Positions 1 through 11,639 of a stretch of DNA of 64,000 bases are shown one piece after another (positions within the stretch are counted from its first letter, which is position 1; each line of letters starts with the position of its first letter). Source of the DNA: Anisodus tanguticus. Its lineage: Eukaryota > Streptophyta > Magnoliopsida > Solanales > Solanaceae. The notes under the pieces were generated by a model. It saw nothing but the letters and a program-made list of their open reading frames with translations, was not told the origin of the DNA and ran no database searches. A program made the translations under genes and the position numbers. The stretch spans positions 33,438,001 to 33,502,000 of the forward strand of contig CM067549.1 in NCBI GenBank assembly GCA_034509755.1, written 5' to 3'.

Positions 1-528
1 AGCTGTTTATAGTTATTTTTCCTCGCATTACATTATCTTTAATTTTTTTCTTCATTCTGCCTCTTTTGCATGCCTTAGTTGCGTTTTGAATTTAAAGCCG
101 CAGCAGAACTTGGGCTCTATTTTACGCTTTTCACCTTCGACAACATTTCTCAATCATCTCATCTTCTACAAACGTAACTGTTTTGGCACATTTCCCTCTT
201 TGAAAACCCTTTTGATGTGTAAGATTATCTAAATAGGGTGCAATTTATTATTCTGTGCAGGATTTTAAACAGTTTCGACTCCAGAAATTGTGGTTTGAAA
301 TAGAATATTAAAAATGTCTTTTGACACATCTCAAATGGAAAGCTGTAACAGAGATCATACAAAATGTTCATTTGTTAGTGCAATCTTTTTTTGGCAAACT
401 GAAAGTTAGTATTGATTTCAATGTTGTGAACGGAAATTATTTATCTTTTGAAAAGAAATCTGCTTGTTACAAACTCTGGGAAATTTTAACAATTACATGT
501 CTGCAGTTAAGGAATCTGCTTGTGGGAT
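1..528. other. Upstream region of the phosphatase gene
   Basis: No gene was recognised here. The stretch is AT-rich, with pyrimidine runs that could be an untranslated leader or intron. A stop codon (TAA, 508-510) lies in frame upstream of the ATG at 529, so the coding sequence cannot extend further up in the same exon. A CTGCAG at 501-506 resembles a splice acceptor and could end a 5' UTR intron, but this is uncertain. Confidence 0.4.
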
Positions 529-3500
529 ATGCCGTATCTGGTTCGTGAGCATCTATTCATTGGCAACATAGGCGACGCTGCAGAGGTTCTTCAGCATGGT
601 AGTGATGAAATTACACATGTCTTGTCCATCCTTAGCTCCGCTTTTATCTCCTTTTTCTCAGAATGGCGTTCTGGGCTTTCAATACCAACCAAAGAGATCC
701 GGAAGGAATATGTTGGGGATTCGGGAAATGCAGATGCTATAACTGATGAGACTAAGAGCTCATCAACACCTCAGAAACTCCTGTACTCGCTAGAGTATGC
801 AGGGAAAGATTTGAAGTTTACAAGGCTGGCTGTGCCCTTGAGAGACATGGAGAATGAGAATTTGCTGGATTCTTTAGATGTTTGTTTGGATTTTATCGAA
901 AGAAGTAGAAAAGAGGGGTCTGTATTGGTGCATTGCTTTGCTGGTGTATCAAGAAGGTATTACTTCTACATGGCTCGTAAGCTCGTTCTTTTTTGGGGTC
1001 GGTTATGTCCCATCTTCTGGATGCAGTAAATTAGAGGAACATCCTACTAAGAGCCCGTTTGGATTAGCTGAATAAAAGTAGCCTTTAAGGGTGTGTTCGG
1101 TATGAAGGAAAATGTTTTCCCTGGAAAATATTTTCCAGGAAAATGAGTGGGTTTCTTACTTATTTTCTTGTGTTTGATACTTAAGCAAAAAATATTATCC
1201 TTAAAGTATTTGTATATAATCTAGACAAATACTATGGGAGGTGGAGTGGAGTGGGGTGGGGCTGAATATGAGGTGTGTTGGAGGATGGGGTGGACACAAT
1301 CAATGTGGAATGTAACTTGTGGAACTTGTTTTCCTTACATCTACTAGGGAAATCATTTCCTCTTTTTTAAGGAATTTGTTTTCCTATAGAAATGTTTTCC
1401 TATAGAAAATGTTTTCCAAAAATTTTGACCAACCGGGAAAATTGGAAAGTATTTTCTGAAAAATGTTTTCCTCCATACCAAACACACCCTCACTACTTGA
1501 ACTTAAAAGCACTTTTGAAGTGCTGGAGTTGAATTTAGAATGAACCAGTTACATGTTTGGTAGAAGTACTAAACCTGAAAATAAGCAGTTGATGTGTTTG
1601 GTGAAGAAGTGTTGATAAGCACCATTTTCTATTAAAATGACTAGAATTACCTTAAAGATGTTAACACTAAAAATGAATTGATTATTACAAGATTTAATTT
1701 TAAGTTAATTTTAGTACAAGTTAATTTATGTTTCAATATATTTCAAGCTCTAAAGTTTTTGGGTTATGCATTTTGCTTTATCTTGTTTGCAAGCCCAATG
1801 TTCTACTGGAATGAGACTACTCTTATCAAATAATTAAAGATTATTATTAAATGACTCAAAAATGTTAATAGAGTGTCCAGACGCTAAAATCAATTAAGAA
1901 AATTCAGTTAAGAGAGAGAATATAGATAACAGGACCATCGTCAATATACTCAAATTACCCTCTACTTACCATTGCAGGAGGGAGGATATAGTGTTCAAAG
2001 ATAGTGAAGGATGATGTAAATGACTCCCTCCGGATCAAAAAGAGTGTCCACTTAGCCATTTGCACACCCCTTAAGAAAATACTAACTTGTAGTCAAAAAT
2101 AGGTAATTTGATTAAATTACCCCTCATTAAATAGGTGTTGGGAGTTGGTCACTTAACACTTAATAAGGGCAAATCTGGAAAAATAGGGTTAATCCTTTCT
2201 TGATTTGGTAAGTGGATACTCTTTTTGAACCAAAAAAAAGGCTAAGTGGACACTCTTTTTGATCCGGAGGGAGTACTAAAGATTTTGTAGGTTTAATTGT
2301 AATTGATGGTTATTCAAAGAAGTGGCAGAGAGCTTCAAAATGGATTACCCAATCTGCAACAATAATGGTATAATCATATGTCTATGTGGGATAAGTGGAG
2401 AAGAAGGAAGATAAGGGATAAATAATTTATTTGGTCAAACTTCAAGTAATAGCCAAAAAGCAATAAGTTGGGTTACCCCAACGTATAGCTTTTGGTTTGT
2501 TTTAAGTATTTTAGCTTAAAAGTACTTAGCTTAAATCGCTTTTTTGAGTTTGCCAAACACCAAAACAACTTTTAAGCTGGTTTGACCAGCTTTCAAGCCA
2601 ATCCAAACACCCTCTAAGTCCTGATGGACCTCCACCCAGTGGATTGATCGGGATTGAAGAATAACGTCAATCTTTGACCTGACAAAAGTTAGTCAGAGAT
2701 ATAATATGTATATTACAGAAACATTTACTAGTGAGGAAACTTATACTACATATCAGAAAAGGGAAATACTCTTGCAAAATACTCTTAACTTTTAAGTCAA
2801 TCCAAACACCCTCTAAGTCCTATGGACCTCCACCCAGTGGATTGATCAGGATTGAAGAATAGCGTCAATCTTTGACCTGACAAAAGTTAGTCAGAGATAT
2901 AATATGTATATTACAGAAACATTTACTAGTGAGGAAGCTTATACTGCATATCAGAAAAGGGAAATACTCTTGCAAAGTGCTCCCTCTGCCCCAATTTATG
3001 TGGGGTGTGTTTGTGTGGGCACAGAGTTTAAGAAAGAGAGAAATAGTGTCGAAACTTCCTAAAACAAGCCATAGAGGTTTGTGGCCGGAAATCATCTCAT
3101 TAACGGTAAAATGAGAAGTTTAAAGTTCATTTTTTTTAAATAAGGAAAGATGGTATTCTTTTATAACATACTAAAAAGGAATGTATGCCACATAAGTTGG
3201 GACGAAAAGAGTATTATTTTAGAAGAAGTTGCAGCTCCTTTCCTGTCCCACATGAAAAAGCAATATATTCAGTTTTTCTCCAACCTAAAAATGTGGATTA
3301 ACCAGCTTAATTTGGATGTGTACTATTGTTGATTCTCTCAAGTCTCAGTTCATATGGAATACTCATTTTATTTCTCTTCACTTGCTGATATTATACATGA
3401 TCTTCACTTTGACTTACTATCACCATCTCTTTTCGGACCGTATTCCCTTATGTAATTGAATGTACTAAAGAACTGCTTTATGTTTCTTTAGCTGACCTGG

Positions 3501-6500
3501 GAAGTCTAGTCACCAGTTGAAAATGTGCAATATCTCATGGAATGAAAATGTGTTGAATGATGCAAAAAAAAGATGTGCCAGATGTGGACATCTACCTTTT
3601 ACTACATTGAGCAGTTTGTGATCTATACAAATCTAATGCAGAGGATTCAGATTCATACAATGGCTTCTTTTGCTTTCTTCATGATTCACTTGAAGTTAAT
3701 CTACTGCATAGGCTTCAGCTATACAAATGAAAACGCTGTATCAACAATTTTTCAAGGCTTGGTACCTGGTACTTTAAGCAGTTAAATGCATCACGAGCTT
3801 GACCTTACCCTCGGGTTCTTTCTTTCATTAATTGTTAAGATAAAATTCATCCATTGATATCAGTTATCAAGTTTTGGAAAATGAGATAGGGTATATTGCC
3901 TATCAATTAACTTGCCAAACTAGTAAAAACGAATTTAGTTTCATTTCGGCGTAAAAATGCAAATGGTTTAATATGTTACTATTAAGAGATAATATGCTGT
4001 TTTTAGAGTTGAAACAGTAACTTTGGTAACAAGCTACTGAATCAGACTATTACAGTGTACGGTGTTTTCCTTTTCTTTTTGGGTTGAAGACATTTGTGTT
4101 ACTTTCTTGATCTAATATATCTATAAGACGAGAAATTCGGTGATAAGCAAATGGACTGCTGCTCATTTCATTTTCAGTTAAACTGTGTTTGATGGTCGCT
4201 TAACGTTTCACATACTTTGGGCACAATTCCATACATATCGTGGCACTACTTTTGTGTTTGCGTAAAAGAACAGTAATTAAATCAGCTCCAATAATATTCT
4301 TTTCCACTGCTGTGGTTTTATGTACCTTTCGACCTGAATGTAAGAATGCTGGGAGATACTTCCTGGTCTATGGCTCTTTTAGAGCACAAGCAGCCTAGGT
4401 CTTCTCGGTAAATGTTCTACTGCTTACAATATCCTGCTAATTTTTTACCAATTGACACCCTTGTTTGTTCTTTTGGTTTCAGTGCAGCCATCATTGTAGC
4501 TTACCTGATGAAAACTGAACAACTATCTCAAGAAGGTTTGATCAATCTCTTTGTTCTGTTTCTACATGTGGGCTTTCACTATGGAATGCTGGAGAGCATA
4601 ATTTCAACACAGAAAATGTTGGTGGTTTCCTTTTGAGCTGCCTGAAAAAATTAAACAATTTTCTAAGAATTAGAGATTTTTCTTCTGCTTTTACACACCT
4701 TGATCGGACATTTATTTTGAATTCGATAATTTTTGAAAAAACATTTCGACATATTTTTTTTTATTATTATTATGAGAATCAATCCTACTACTTCTGGTAT
4801 CCCTTTTTTCTTATTATTGTTTGAAATTTCTTCTGCCTTGTTTCTACAGATGCGATTGAATCTCTACGTCAAAGCTGTGAATTTGTCTGCCCAAATGATG
4901 GTTTCCTAGATCAGGTGAAATAGGCTGTAAGAAGTGATTTGTAAGCAACACTTTATGATCATTACTGAAATTAGTTTCCCGCTTTGTCCAGTACCTGACT
5001 GGATTCTGAGTGAATTGTGTTTCTTTTATCTGCAGTTGAAAATGTTTGAAGAGATGGGTTTCAAAGTAGATCATGCAAGCACTGTTTACAAACGCTTCCA
5101 CCTAAAAGTCCTAGGTCCCCTTTCTCGCTTTTCTTTGTTTATCTTCATAATATTGTTCTTTAATTTTTAACTACATAGATAGAAGATAGAAAATGGGGAA
5201 ATCCTGAATATGAAAGGTACGTGAAGTAGCTTTATTTTATATTGATCCAGTAATCTATGTAAACTTAGAGAGAATTGACTGAAGGATATGGGAAATATAC
5301 AATATTCTAATGCGGGCTTAAAATCCCTCGGGAGCCTATTCTTGCTTTTTACCAAATAAATTGTCTCTAGGGTTTGTAACCATTGACTAATCGAACCCAT
5401 GCTACCAAGATTTGGTTCTTAGTACAACATTGCTTGAATTTGCTATTTGTTTCCATTCTTCTGATCTCATTACTACTTTCTAAAGGTGAACTATCGTGAC
5501 TCGTTAAAACTTTCAAGTGTTGGAGGAGAGATATTCATGTAGTATGAAATTACGTGTGATGTCTTGTGCTAGTTAATTTGTGAATCATGAATATTTAGGG
5601 TTACCGAATCATCGATGCTAATTTTTTCCCTCTTTTGGTTCCTCAAGTAGGCATTGCCTAGGAGCGAGTGGTCCAACATATAATAAATGTGAGCTCGGTA
5701 GATTTACGACATAATCTATATTTTTTTAAGAAGATTGATGGAGAATTATTAGAAAAGAAGAAGGATTTACAAATGAAGTCCTTTGGTGGAGAAGGAAACA
5801 ACATACCCATTGTGATCCCACAAGTGGGGTTTGGGGAGGATGGAGTGTACGTAAACCTTACCCTACCTTTGTGGGGGTAGAGAGGTTGTTTCCGATTTGG
5901 TGGAGAAGGAAATAATTGATAAATCAATAGAAGATCTGTGCGAGAGGCCAGTCACAAATCTAAAAACAATGAGAGGAGATACAAAGGTGCTTCCCAGTGA
6001 CGTGCATTTACAGTAGCCATTTGCCTTGAGCTTGTACTTTTTTAACTTTGTTGCGAATGAAAGAAAATAAAAGATGAGGTTCTATGGTGCATATTCTTAT
6101 TAAAAAAAGGTTCTATGGTTCATATATCCGCAGATAGTATTGTGTTAATTGACAAAATTGGCAAGGGACTCGATCAAAAGTTGGAATTACGGAGAATCAC
6201 TCTATAGAGTAATAGTTTTTTAATAAGTAGAAGTATGACTAAATATAGTTTACTGTAAGTTTATATGAAAGTTAAGTGATATTATAAGGGATTCTAGTTT
6301 ATAAATGGAGACTACAAAAAATCCAGGCTTTAGCCTTTTAAGGAAGTAGCATAATAGATTGCATGCTCATAAAATTAGAATGGGATGGCCAAAATGGAGG
6401 AGCTCTATGGGATTGTTATGAAATAGGAAGGTACTGATAAAATGAAAGGCTAGAACAGTTTTGAGATCAACAATGTTATATGCAAGTGAAATTATATCTA

Positions 6501-9243
6501 CAAGATAAGTGTTGTAGAAAATGCATGTGTTAAGATATGTACATCCAAACACGATTAAAAATCATTTTATCTGGCAAAGGTTGTAAGCATTACATTTAGT
6601 GGATAAATTGAGAAGACGACTACTGAAATTGTTCAGCCATGTCCTTATGTAGACCTCTAATAGCTCTGGTCAGTTGGTGTAACATTATAATGATTGAATG
6701 TTTTAAAAGGTGGTTAGGTAGATCTGAAGTCATGGACAGAAGGTGTCTCAAAGACTTACAATATCTCGAAGTTCGGACTAAGGTAAAAAACAAACATAAC
6801 GACAATAATGGTCCATAAAGACGATCCAAACTAGTTGGAACAAAAGTGTGTTTATTGTTTTTAGACTTGCATCAAGTTCGCGTCTTCTGTAATAGTTTGG
6901 TCGGTGACTTGTAACTTGGTGTACAAATTAGTGCAAAATTTACACAGTCAATAGGTTTAGAGGACCAGTAATTAGCATTAAAACATGTTACTCCCTCTGT
7001 TTCAATTTATGTGAACCTATTTGATTGGACATGGACTTTAAGAAAGAAAAGAATGACTGTTGGAACTTGTGGTATTAAACATGCCATAACATTTGTGTGG
7101 CTATAAGACGTTTGAAACTTAAAGACCATGACATAACATTTGTGTGACTATAAAAGCTTCTCAACAAGGGTAAAATGAGAAGTTCAAATTAATATTGGAA
7201 TAGAATTGGTCCAAATAAGGTGGATTAGATATTGATGATTTGTATTGCCAGCCTCAACTAGTTTGGCTATGACAATAGTTGAATGGCAAGATTTATTGAA
7301 TTTTGAAGGACTTGTGAAGAAGTACTACTATTATTTTAAGGGTATCCCTCTTTAGAAGCATTTCTATTTTCCCCTAGTTTCGCATGTACTGATTTCATTC
7401 GCTGCTGGTGTTACCAGTAAATTACTTTCCACAAGTTTTATCCCGAAAACCTTTTAGCTTGTTTGTGTTCAAGGGAATAGAACTTGATTAGGCCTGCTAA
7501 TCGTTTTATGGAATGACTTATTCAATTACTTAGTAAAAATATTACTCCTACGAGCTTGTATCATTGGTTCAACTAATTAGAAGCTCTACACAAGACTTCA
7601 TTGTTGTGGAAGATGGAGAGAGAATTATTAGTCAATAACAGCTTATTTTGGACTTCCAATTGATGATTTTTATTGATCAAACTAATTGTGAAACTGGCAG
7701 GCTACAACTCAAGAAACTCGATCAGAACCATGAAGATTAATACCACCTTATCAAGAAAAACATGAGGATAGATACTTAATTTTTTCCTGTGAGAGAAAGA
7801 TGAGCATTAAATAAACCTTCCACTGCCAAAGTGAAGATGATCCAACTACCATACTCCAGTACAAACAGAAATATATTGCTAGAAATAAAACCTATCAGAT
7901 GAATCTAGACTTGTGGAACGTTGTTTTTTTTCTTCTTTTTTTCCCCTTCTTTTAAATAATCTCTAAAATATGCAAGTCTCAACTGTTGGATGGCAATGCA
8001 ACATCTTGAACTTTGCATAAATATATGTTGCCGAACAACATTGCATATTATAGTTCTACCCTAGAAATAAATATAATCTTTTTAATGTATCAGGTGATTG
8101 TTATAATCGTGGAGAAAGAATAGACACCTCTAAATTTGGGGCGGATCCAGGCTTGGCAGCAGAAAACATTTCCTCAGATGTGGATGTATCCTTGACTAAG
8201 GAAACAACTCCTGCTCGATCTTACCGCTGCAAGAAATGCCGGAGAGTTGTGGCACTGCAGGGGAATGTTGTGGATCATGTTCCAGGAGAGGGTGAGACAG
8301 CATTTGAGTGGCATAAAAGGAGAAGTGGCAATCCTTTTAACAAGCCTGACGACGAGTGTTCATCTGTCTTTGTTGAGCCTTTAAGATGGATGAGGACAGG
8401 TACAGCACACTAGATTACCTCCTCCATTTATTGCTAGCCAACATTACCTAGACATGGTTGGCGCAGTTCACGGAGCAAGAATTAAGCTCAAATTATAAAG
8501 TTAATCTAAACTTGGGTCACAAAGGATGGGGATTAATTCAGATCATACCGTTAATATATCTTACAGCACACTAGATTACCTCCTCCATTTATTGCTAGCC
8601 AACATTACCTAGACATGGTTGGCGCAGTTCATGGAGCAAGAATTAAGCTCAAATTGTTAAGTTAATCTAAACTTGGGTCACAAAGGATGGGGATTAATTC
8701 AGATCATACCGTTAATATATCTTGAGAATCCTTTTCTGGGGGTATGTGGTGCACTTAAAACTAGACACATATGAGCACACATCTGATGTGATGACACCCT
8801 ATTCATGAACTTTACTGGCATTACATTTGCAAATAGGTGAACCTTCTATATGCAGAACATTTTTTCATAGGACAAAAGGGTAATAACTTGGACCCTAATG
8901 TTAGCATCCTTTATGTTACCCTTTATGAAATATTATGCACATGGTTCAACAGAACACTAGCTGACTCTTATTAAACAGATTATATTGCTTACAAACATTC
9001 CCTCTTTCTTGGTCATACTTTTGTACAATGTCGGATTTCTGCATTGGTGTATCTTTTATCTGATCCGCCTCTGAAATGTGGCATGCAGTTGAAGAAGGTG
9101 CCTTGGAAGGAAAACTTTTATGTGCACATTGTGAAGCTCGCTTGGGTTACTTCAATTGGTCAGGCATTCAGTGCAGTTGCGGAAGCTGGATTACCCCTGC
9201 CTTTCAACTCCATAAAAGCCGAGTGGATATCAGCCACATGTGA
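529..9243 (+). CDS. YVH1/DUSP12-like dual-specificity phosphatase with C-terminal zinc domain (six exons)
   Basis: Predicted exons are 529-956, 4483-4535, 4850-4914, 5036-5114, 8094-8399 and 9089-9243. All introns are GT-AG and the joined frame gives 361 residues, close to human DUSP12 and yeast Yvh1. Exon 1 starts MPYLVREHLFIGNI and carries the DSP fold, with the likely general acid D106 (PLRDMENEN). The signature HC-FAGVSR has nucleophile C136 and R142; intron 1 falls inside the next codon, Ser143. Exons 2-4 finish the catalytic domain (SAAIIVAYLMKTEQ; EMGFKVDHASTVYKRFH). Exon 5 begins the zinc domain (YRCKKCRR near residue 252, then SSVFVEPLRWM). Exon 6 completes it (LLCAHCEARLG, QCSCGSWITPAFQLHKSRVD). 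Family knowledge: these enzymes dephosphorylate Ser/Thr/Tyr, and Yvh1 also acts in 60S ribosome maturation through its zinc domain. No catalytic residue is missing. The start is the first ATG after an in-frame stop at 508. Expression is not shown by sequence alone. Confidence 0.88.
1089..1489. mobile_element. Nested MITE with GGGTGTGTTYGGTATG termini
   Basis: Its left end, GGGTGTGTTCGGTATGAAGG, is mirrored at 1455-1489 with few mismatches. The interior is rich in GGAAAATGTTTTCC-type palindromes. The flanks are TAA on the left and TCA on the right, possibly a decayed 3-bp duplication. It is non-coding. Confidence 0.6.
2023..2274. mobile_element. Stowaway-like MITE
   Basis: Near-perfect inverted repeats of about 35 bp begin ACTCCCTCCGGATCAAAAAG on the left and end with the complement on the right (GATCCGGAGGGAGT). 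CTCCCTCC termini are typical of Stowaway/Tc1-mariner MITEs. The expected TA flank is seen on the right (TA) but is TG on the left. Confidence 0.7.
2599..2976. repeat. Direct duplication of an approx. 180-bp intronic segment
   Basis: Copy 1 (2599-2778) and copy 2 (2798-2976) share nearly all bases, from CAATCCAAACACCCTC to GAAATACTCTTGCAAA, separated by about 19 bp. Copy 1 includes the right terminus of the 1051-2614 MITE, so the duplication happened after that insertion. It lies in intron 1. Confidence 0.9.
2979..3213. mobile_element. Stowaway-like MITE, second family
   Basis: The left end GCTCCCTCTGCCCCAATTTA pairs with the right end, whose complement is approximately ACTCTTTTCGTCCCAACTTA followed by TGTGG. 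About 235 bp long and diverged, in intron 1. A related truncated copy starts near 6991 (CTCCCTCTGTTTCAATTTAT). Confidence 0.55.
5802..5895 (-). mobile_element. Tail-only RTE/TS-type retroposon insertion with 20-bp TSD
   Basis: 94 inserted bases match, on the minus strand, the LINE 3' tail at 14930-15059 (GGAAACAACCTCTCTACC … ATGGGTATGTTG). It is flanked by TTTGGTGGAGAAGGAAACAA (5782-5801) and the same word with one change (5896-5915). This is a classic target-primed reverse-transcription footprint, in intron 4 of the phosphatase gene. Confidence 0.8.
6310..6845 (+). mobile_element. Strongly decayed RTE LINE reverse-transcriptase remnant
   Basis: Broken pieces resemble the C-terminal part of the RTE ORF seen at 14170-14570. 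Examples are a phrase like RTVLRSTMLYAS near 6450 and a string of basic and acidic words at 6590-6840. Many stops and frame changes are present. Orientation and limits are approximate. Confidence 0.35.
6990..7200. mobile_element. Truncated Stowaway-like MITE
   Basis: It starts ACTCCCTCTGTTTCAATTTA with an internal GGACTTTAAGAAAGAAAAGA, like the element at 2979. A clear right terminus was not found. A small internal repeat (CATAACATTTGTGTG, twice) lies at 7080-7150. Confidence 0.4.
8401..8722. repeat. 161-bp tandem duplication starting at the exon-5 splice donor
   Basis: Copies 8401-8561 and 8562-8722 are nearly identical, starting TACAGCACACTAGATTACCT. The first copy begins with the T of the GT donor (8400-8401) of intron 5. 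The second copy is preceded by CT rather than GT, so the donor itself was not duplicated. Confidence 0.93.
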
Positions 9244-10011
9244 AATTTTATGATAGGGAAAGCTCCTACCCAAGTCGAGACATTAAGGTTCTGGCATTTC
9301 ACCGTCACACACCTGGTGCTTTGACATATTCTTGGAAATACTAATACAAGGGGAACATATTATACATTATAACCAAACTGATCTGGCTATACAGTTTTGG
9401 GAACATCTGCGAAGATAATATACTAGGGAACCAATCCCTCTTTACCTGCTCTTTCATGATGACCTGGATATAAATTACTTGGGAGGCCTGGGACTAGGCT
9501 GCTGCACCTCTTATAGGATTTATACTACTCATAAGCTGTATAATCAAGTGACCCTTGGAGCACTTTGTTGTCCAATGGATAAGTTTTCTAGACGAGTAAA
9601 AGAAATTGTATGCATCTATCTATCTGTTTGTCAATTGTGTTTGGTGGCTCCTCTCGCAGTTCTTACAGCTCCTCTAGCTTTTACATTACATTTTTACACC
9701 CCACATTCTACTCATTGATAGGTAAGATCATATTAATACATTTTGTATTAGAAATTGGACCTTCACACGGATTAAGTTTCTTTTCATCCATTGCCGTGAC
9801 TTAATGGTACAAAATTTTAAATCTTATTTGTCCATCCCAAAGCTTAATACGGCAGAAATTCTTAGATTCCCATATTAAATTACTGGCTAGGCTCTTAAAA
9901 GTGAATTATCCAGATTCAATCAGTTTCTTTTTATCCATTGCTTACAAAATGCTTGCATACATTCAGTTCTATTATAAATATGGTGAGGAGAGAAAAACTA
10001 AGTTGTCACGA
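9244..10011. other. Downstream flank of the phosphatase gene
   Basis: Presumably the 3' UTR and terminator region. AATAAA-like words are not distinctive and no other gene was recognised. The short open frames at 9479-9804 show no family resemblance. Confidence 0.4.
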
Positions 10012-10440
10012 CCCAATTTATCAAGGCAGTAAGATTTGATAATCGGTACAACGCAGAAGAAAACCAACATAGTCCCGTAGATGTGGTACTAAAGTCGTGA
10101 GCTATTAGGAATAGAAAATGCATTATCCACTCTCACGAAAATACAGAAGGTGTTGAATGACCATAGATTGGAATAAACACCCTAAGCTATCGCGGATAAG
10201 GCTCATAGCTCACTACATTTTATGTTGGTAGTTTAAAGTGTGCCTATTGAACACCTCACTAACGATTGACTAAAAAAATAAAGAGCATGTAACTTACATG
10301 CAAAATGTGATAAAAAGACCAATTAAAGTAATATAAGTTACAATTATTTGTTTTCTTATCTTCTCCATTTAAATACGACGAGTGAATCAGGAAGTTGCCA
10401 GGCTTCCCGTAAAGCTAAGCATGATAAACACTTAGTTTAA
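10012..10440 (-). mobile_element. Possible LTR fragment (TGTCACGACCC start on + strand)
   Basis: TGTCACGACCC at 10012 is the complement of a common gypsy LTR 3' end (compare GGGGTCGTGACA at the LTR end at 50188). The following 400 bp are non-coding and diverged. Right limit and family are uncertain. Confidence 0.35.
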
Positions 10441-10538
10441 TTTCTTTATGGTAAAGACGATAAAAAACTTAAGCGGGTTATGTAACATAACTTCTGTTCA
10501 AGACCAAACATTTACTGTTGTAACTTGGTTATTTTAGA

Positions 10539-10612
10539 AGATCGGAAACTCTCCTTTTCTCGTCTGACTTACGCAAGATCGGAAACTCTCCTTTTCTCGT
10601 CTAACTTACGCA
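10539..10612. repeat. 37-bp perfect-type tandem duplication
   Basis: AGATCGGAAACTCTCCTTTT-type units occupy 10539-10575 and 10576-10612 with a single difference (TGACTT/TAACTT). They are followed by a 12-C run at 10626-10637. They may mark the 5' end of the LINE downstream. Confidence 0.9.
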
Positions 10613-11639
10613 CTAACGGTAACAACCCCCCCCCCCCACCCACCCACCCCCACCCCAAAACAGACGCAGCACCACCACTGACCGCTGAAGCGGCTCCGTC
10701 CTCCGTTCACCGGCGACTAGGTATGCACATATGTTCTCTCTGTTCTTTGTTCCCTTCCCCCTTGCTATTCTTTCTCTATCCCTCCACCCACCATCGGCGG
10801 CCAGGCTCTTCACATCACCGCCGGCGACTATCAACCCTCTAGGGTTCCGACCACCCGCTACCTCCGGCGAATAGATCTGTCTAGAAAGGAACTTCAGAGA
10901 CAACCACCACCCAACAACGAACTCCGGCAACCTCTGGCGGTCTCCGGCGACGACGAAAATCAGGTTTTTGTGTTGTTCTCAAGCGCAAAAAAGGTTTTCT
11001 CTCAGCCTTTATTGTATTTAAATTTCTATACATCATTTACAGTAGAATTCAGTTAGTACCAGTATTTGCTGTGCGATTCTTGTTCGCAGTTCACCTGTTG
11101 GTTTATTCTGTCATTGCGTGCTAGTGTATTCAGTTTTAGTACTCATATTTCTATTCACATCTTGATTCTTGCTTGCTGGTTTTTATTCTGTTTTAGTACC
11201 CATATTTCTATTGGATTTTTTTTTCTCTCACAAAGAAGACCCTTCTTCGGGTTCTTAGGCTCAAAACAGAAACCCAACAGTGGGTTTCGGGCAGGTTTAC
11301 ATAGTTACACAAGTTTTCGGCAGTGAACAGTAACTTTCGACGGTGAACAAGAATTTTCCGACGTGAAGACGTACATTTGCAAAACTCGTACGGTGATTTT
11401 TGGCAAATGAGCAAAGTTAGATTCACCTGGAGTTGGTACCTCCAGGTGCCCGTATTCATTCTTTGTCCTTACCTTCGTAGTTAAATTTTGCCTACTTTGT
11501 TGTATTGTATATTAACTTTACATTCTTGCCGTTACTAGTCCTCTTCTTAGCTATATCAATTTTTCGTAGTGGCTAGACTTGCACCTAGATTCTTGTTAAT
11601 TTGTGTTTATCGCGTTGATTTGTGTGTTTCGCATTGATT
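10613..11639 (+). mobile_element. Probable 5' untranslated region of the RTE LINE
   Basis: A GC-rich stretch with repeated CCGGCGAC words (10800-10950) changes to T-rich sequence. It contains a 9-bp perfect inverted repeat, CACCTGGAG/CTCCAGGTG (11424-11448, 7-bp loop). It leads directly into LINE coding sequence in the same orientation. Assignment as the LINE 5' UTR is by position only. Confidence 0.4.

Larger units (their letters stand above)
1051..2614. mobile_element. PIF/Harbinger (Tourist-like) MITE in phosphatase intron 1, with two nested MITEs
   Basis: The ends are inverted repeats: GAGCCCGTTTGGATTAGCT on the left and, on the complement of the right end, GAGGGTGTTTGGATTGGCT. TAA occurs immediately outside both ends, matching the 3-bp target duplication of PIF/Harbinger elements. 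No transposase was seen. Much of its length comes from the elements at 1089 and 2023. Confidence 0.65.

Noticed and set aside
1029..1075. Alternative read-through end of phosphatase exon 1 (YYFYMARKLVLFWG)
   Set aside because: The frame past 956 is intronic: the GT donor at 957 and the joined SAAIIVAYLMKTEQ in exon 2 restore the family sequence.
10525..10930. Two overlapping 105-residue open frames on opposite strands, proline- or glycine-rich
   Set aside because: Produced by C-run and CCGGCG-rich composition; no family resemblance and contained in the probable LINE leader.
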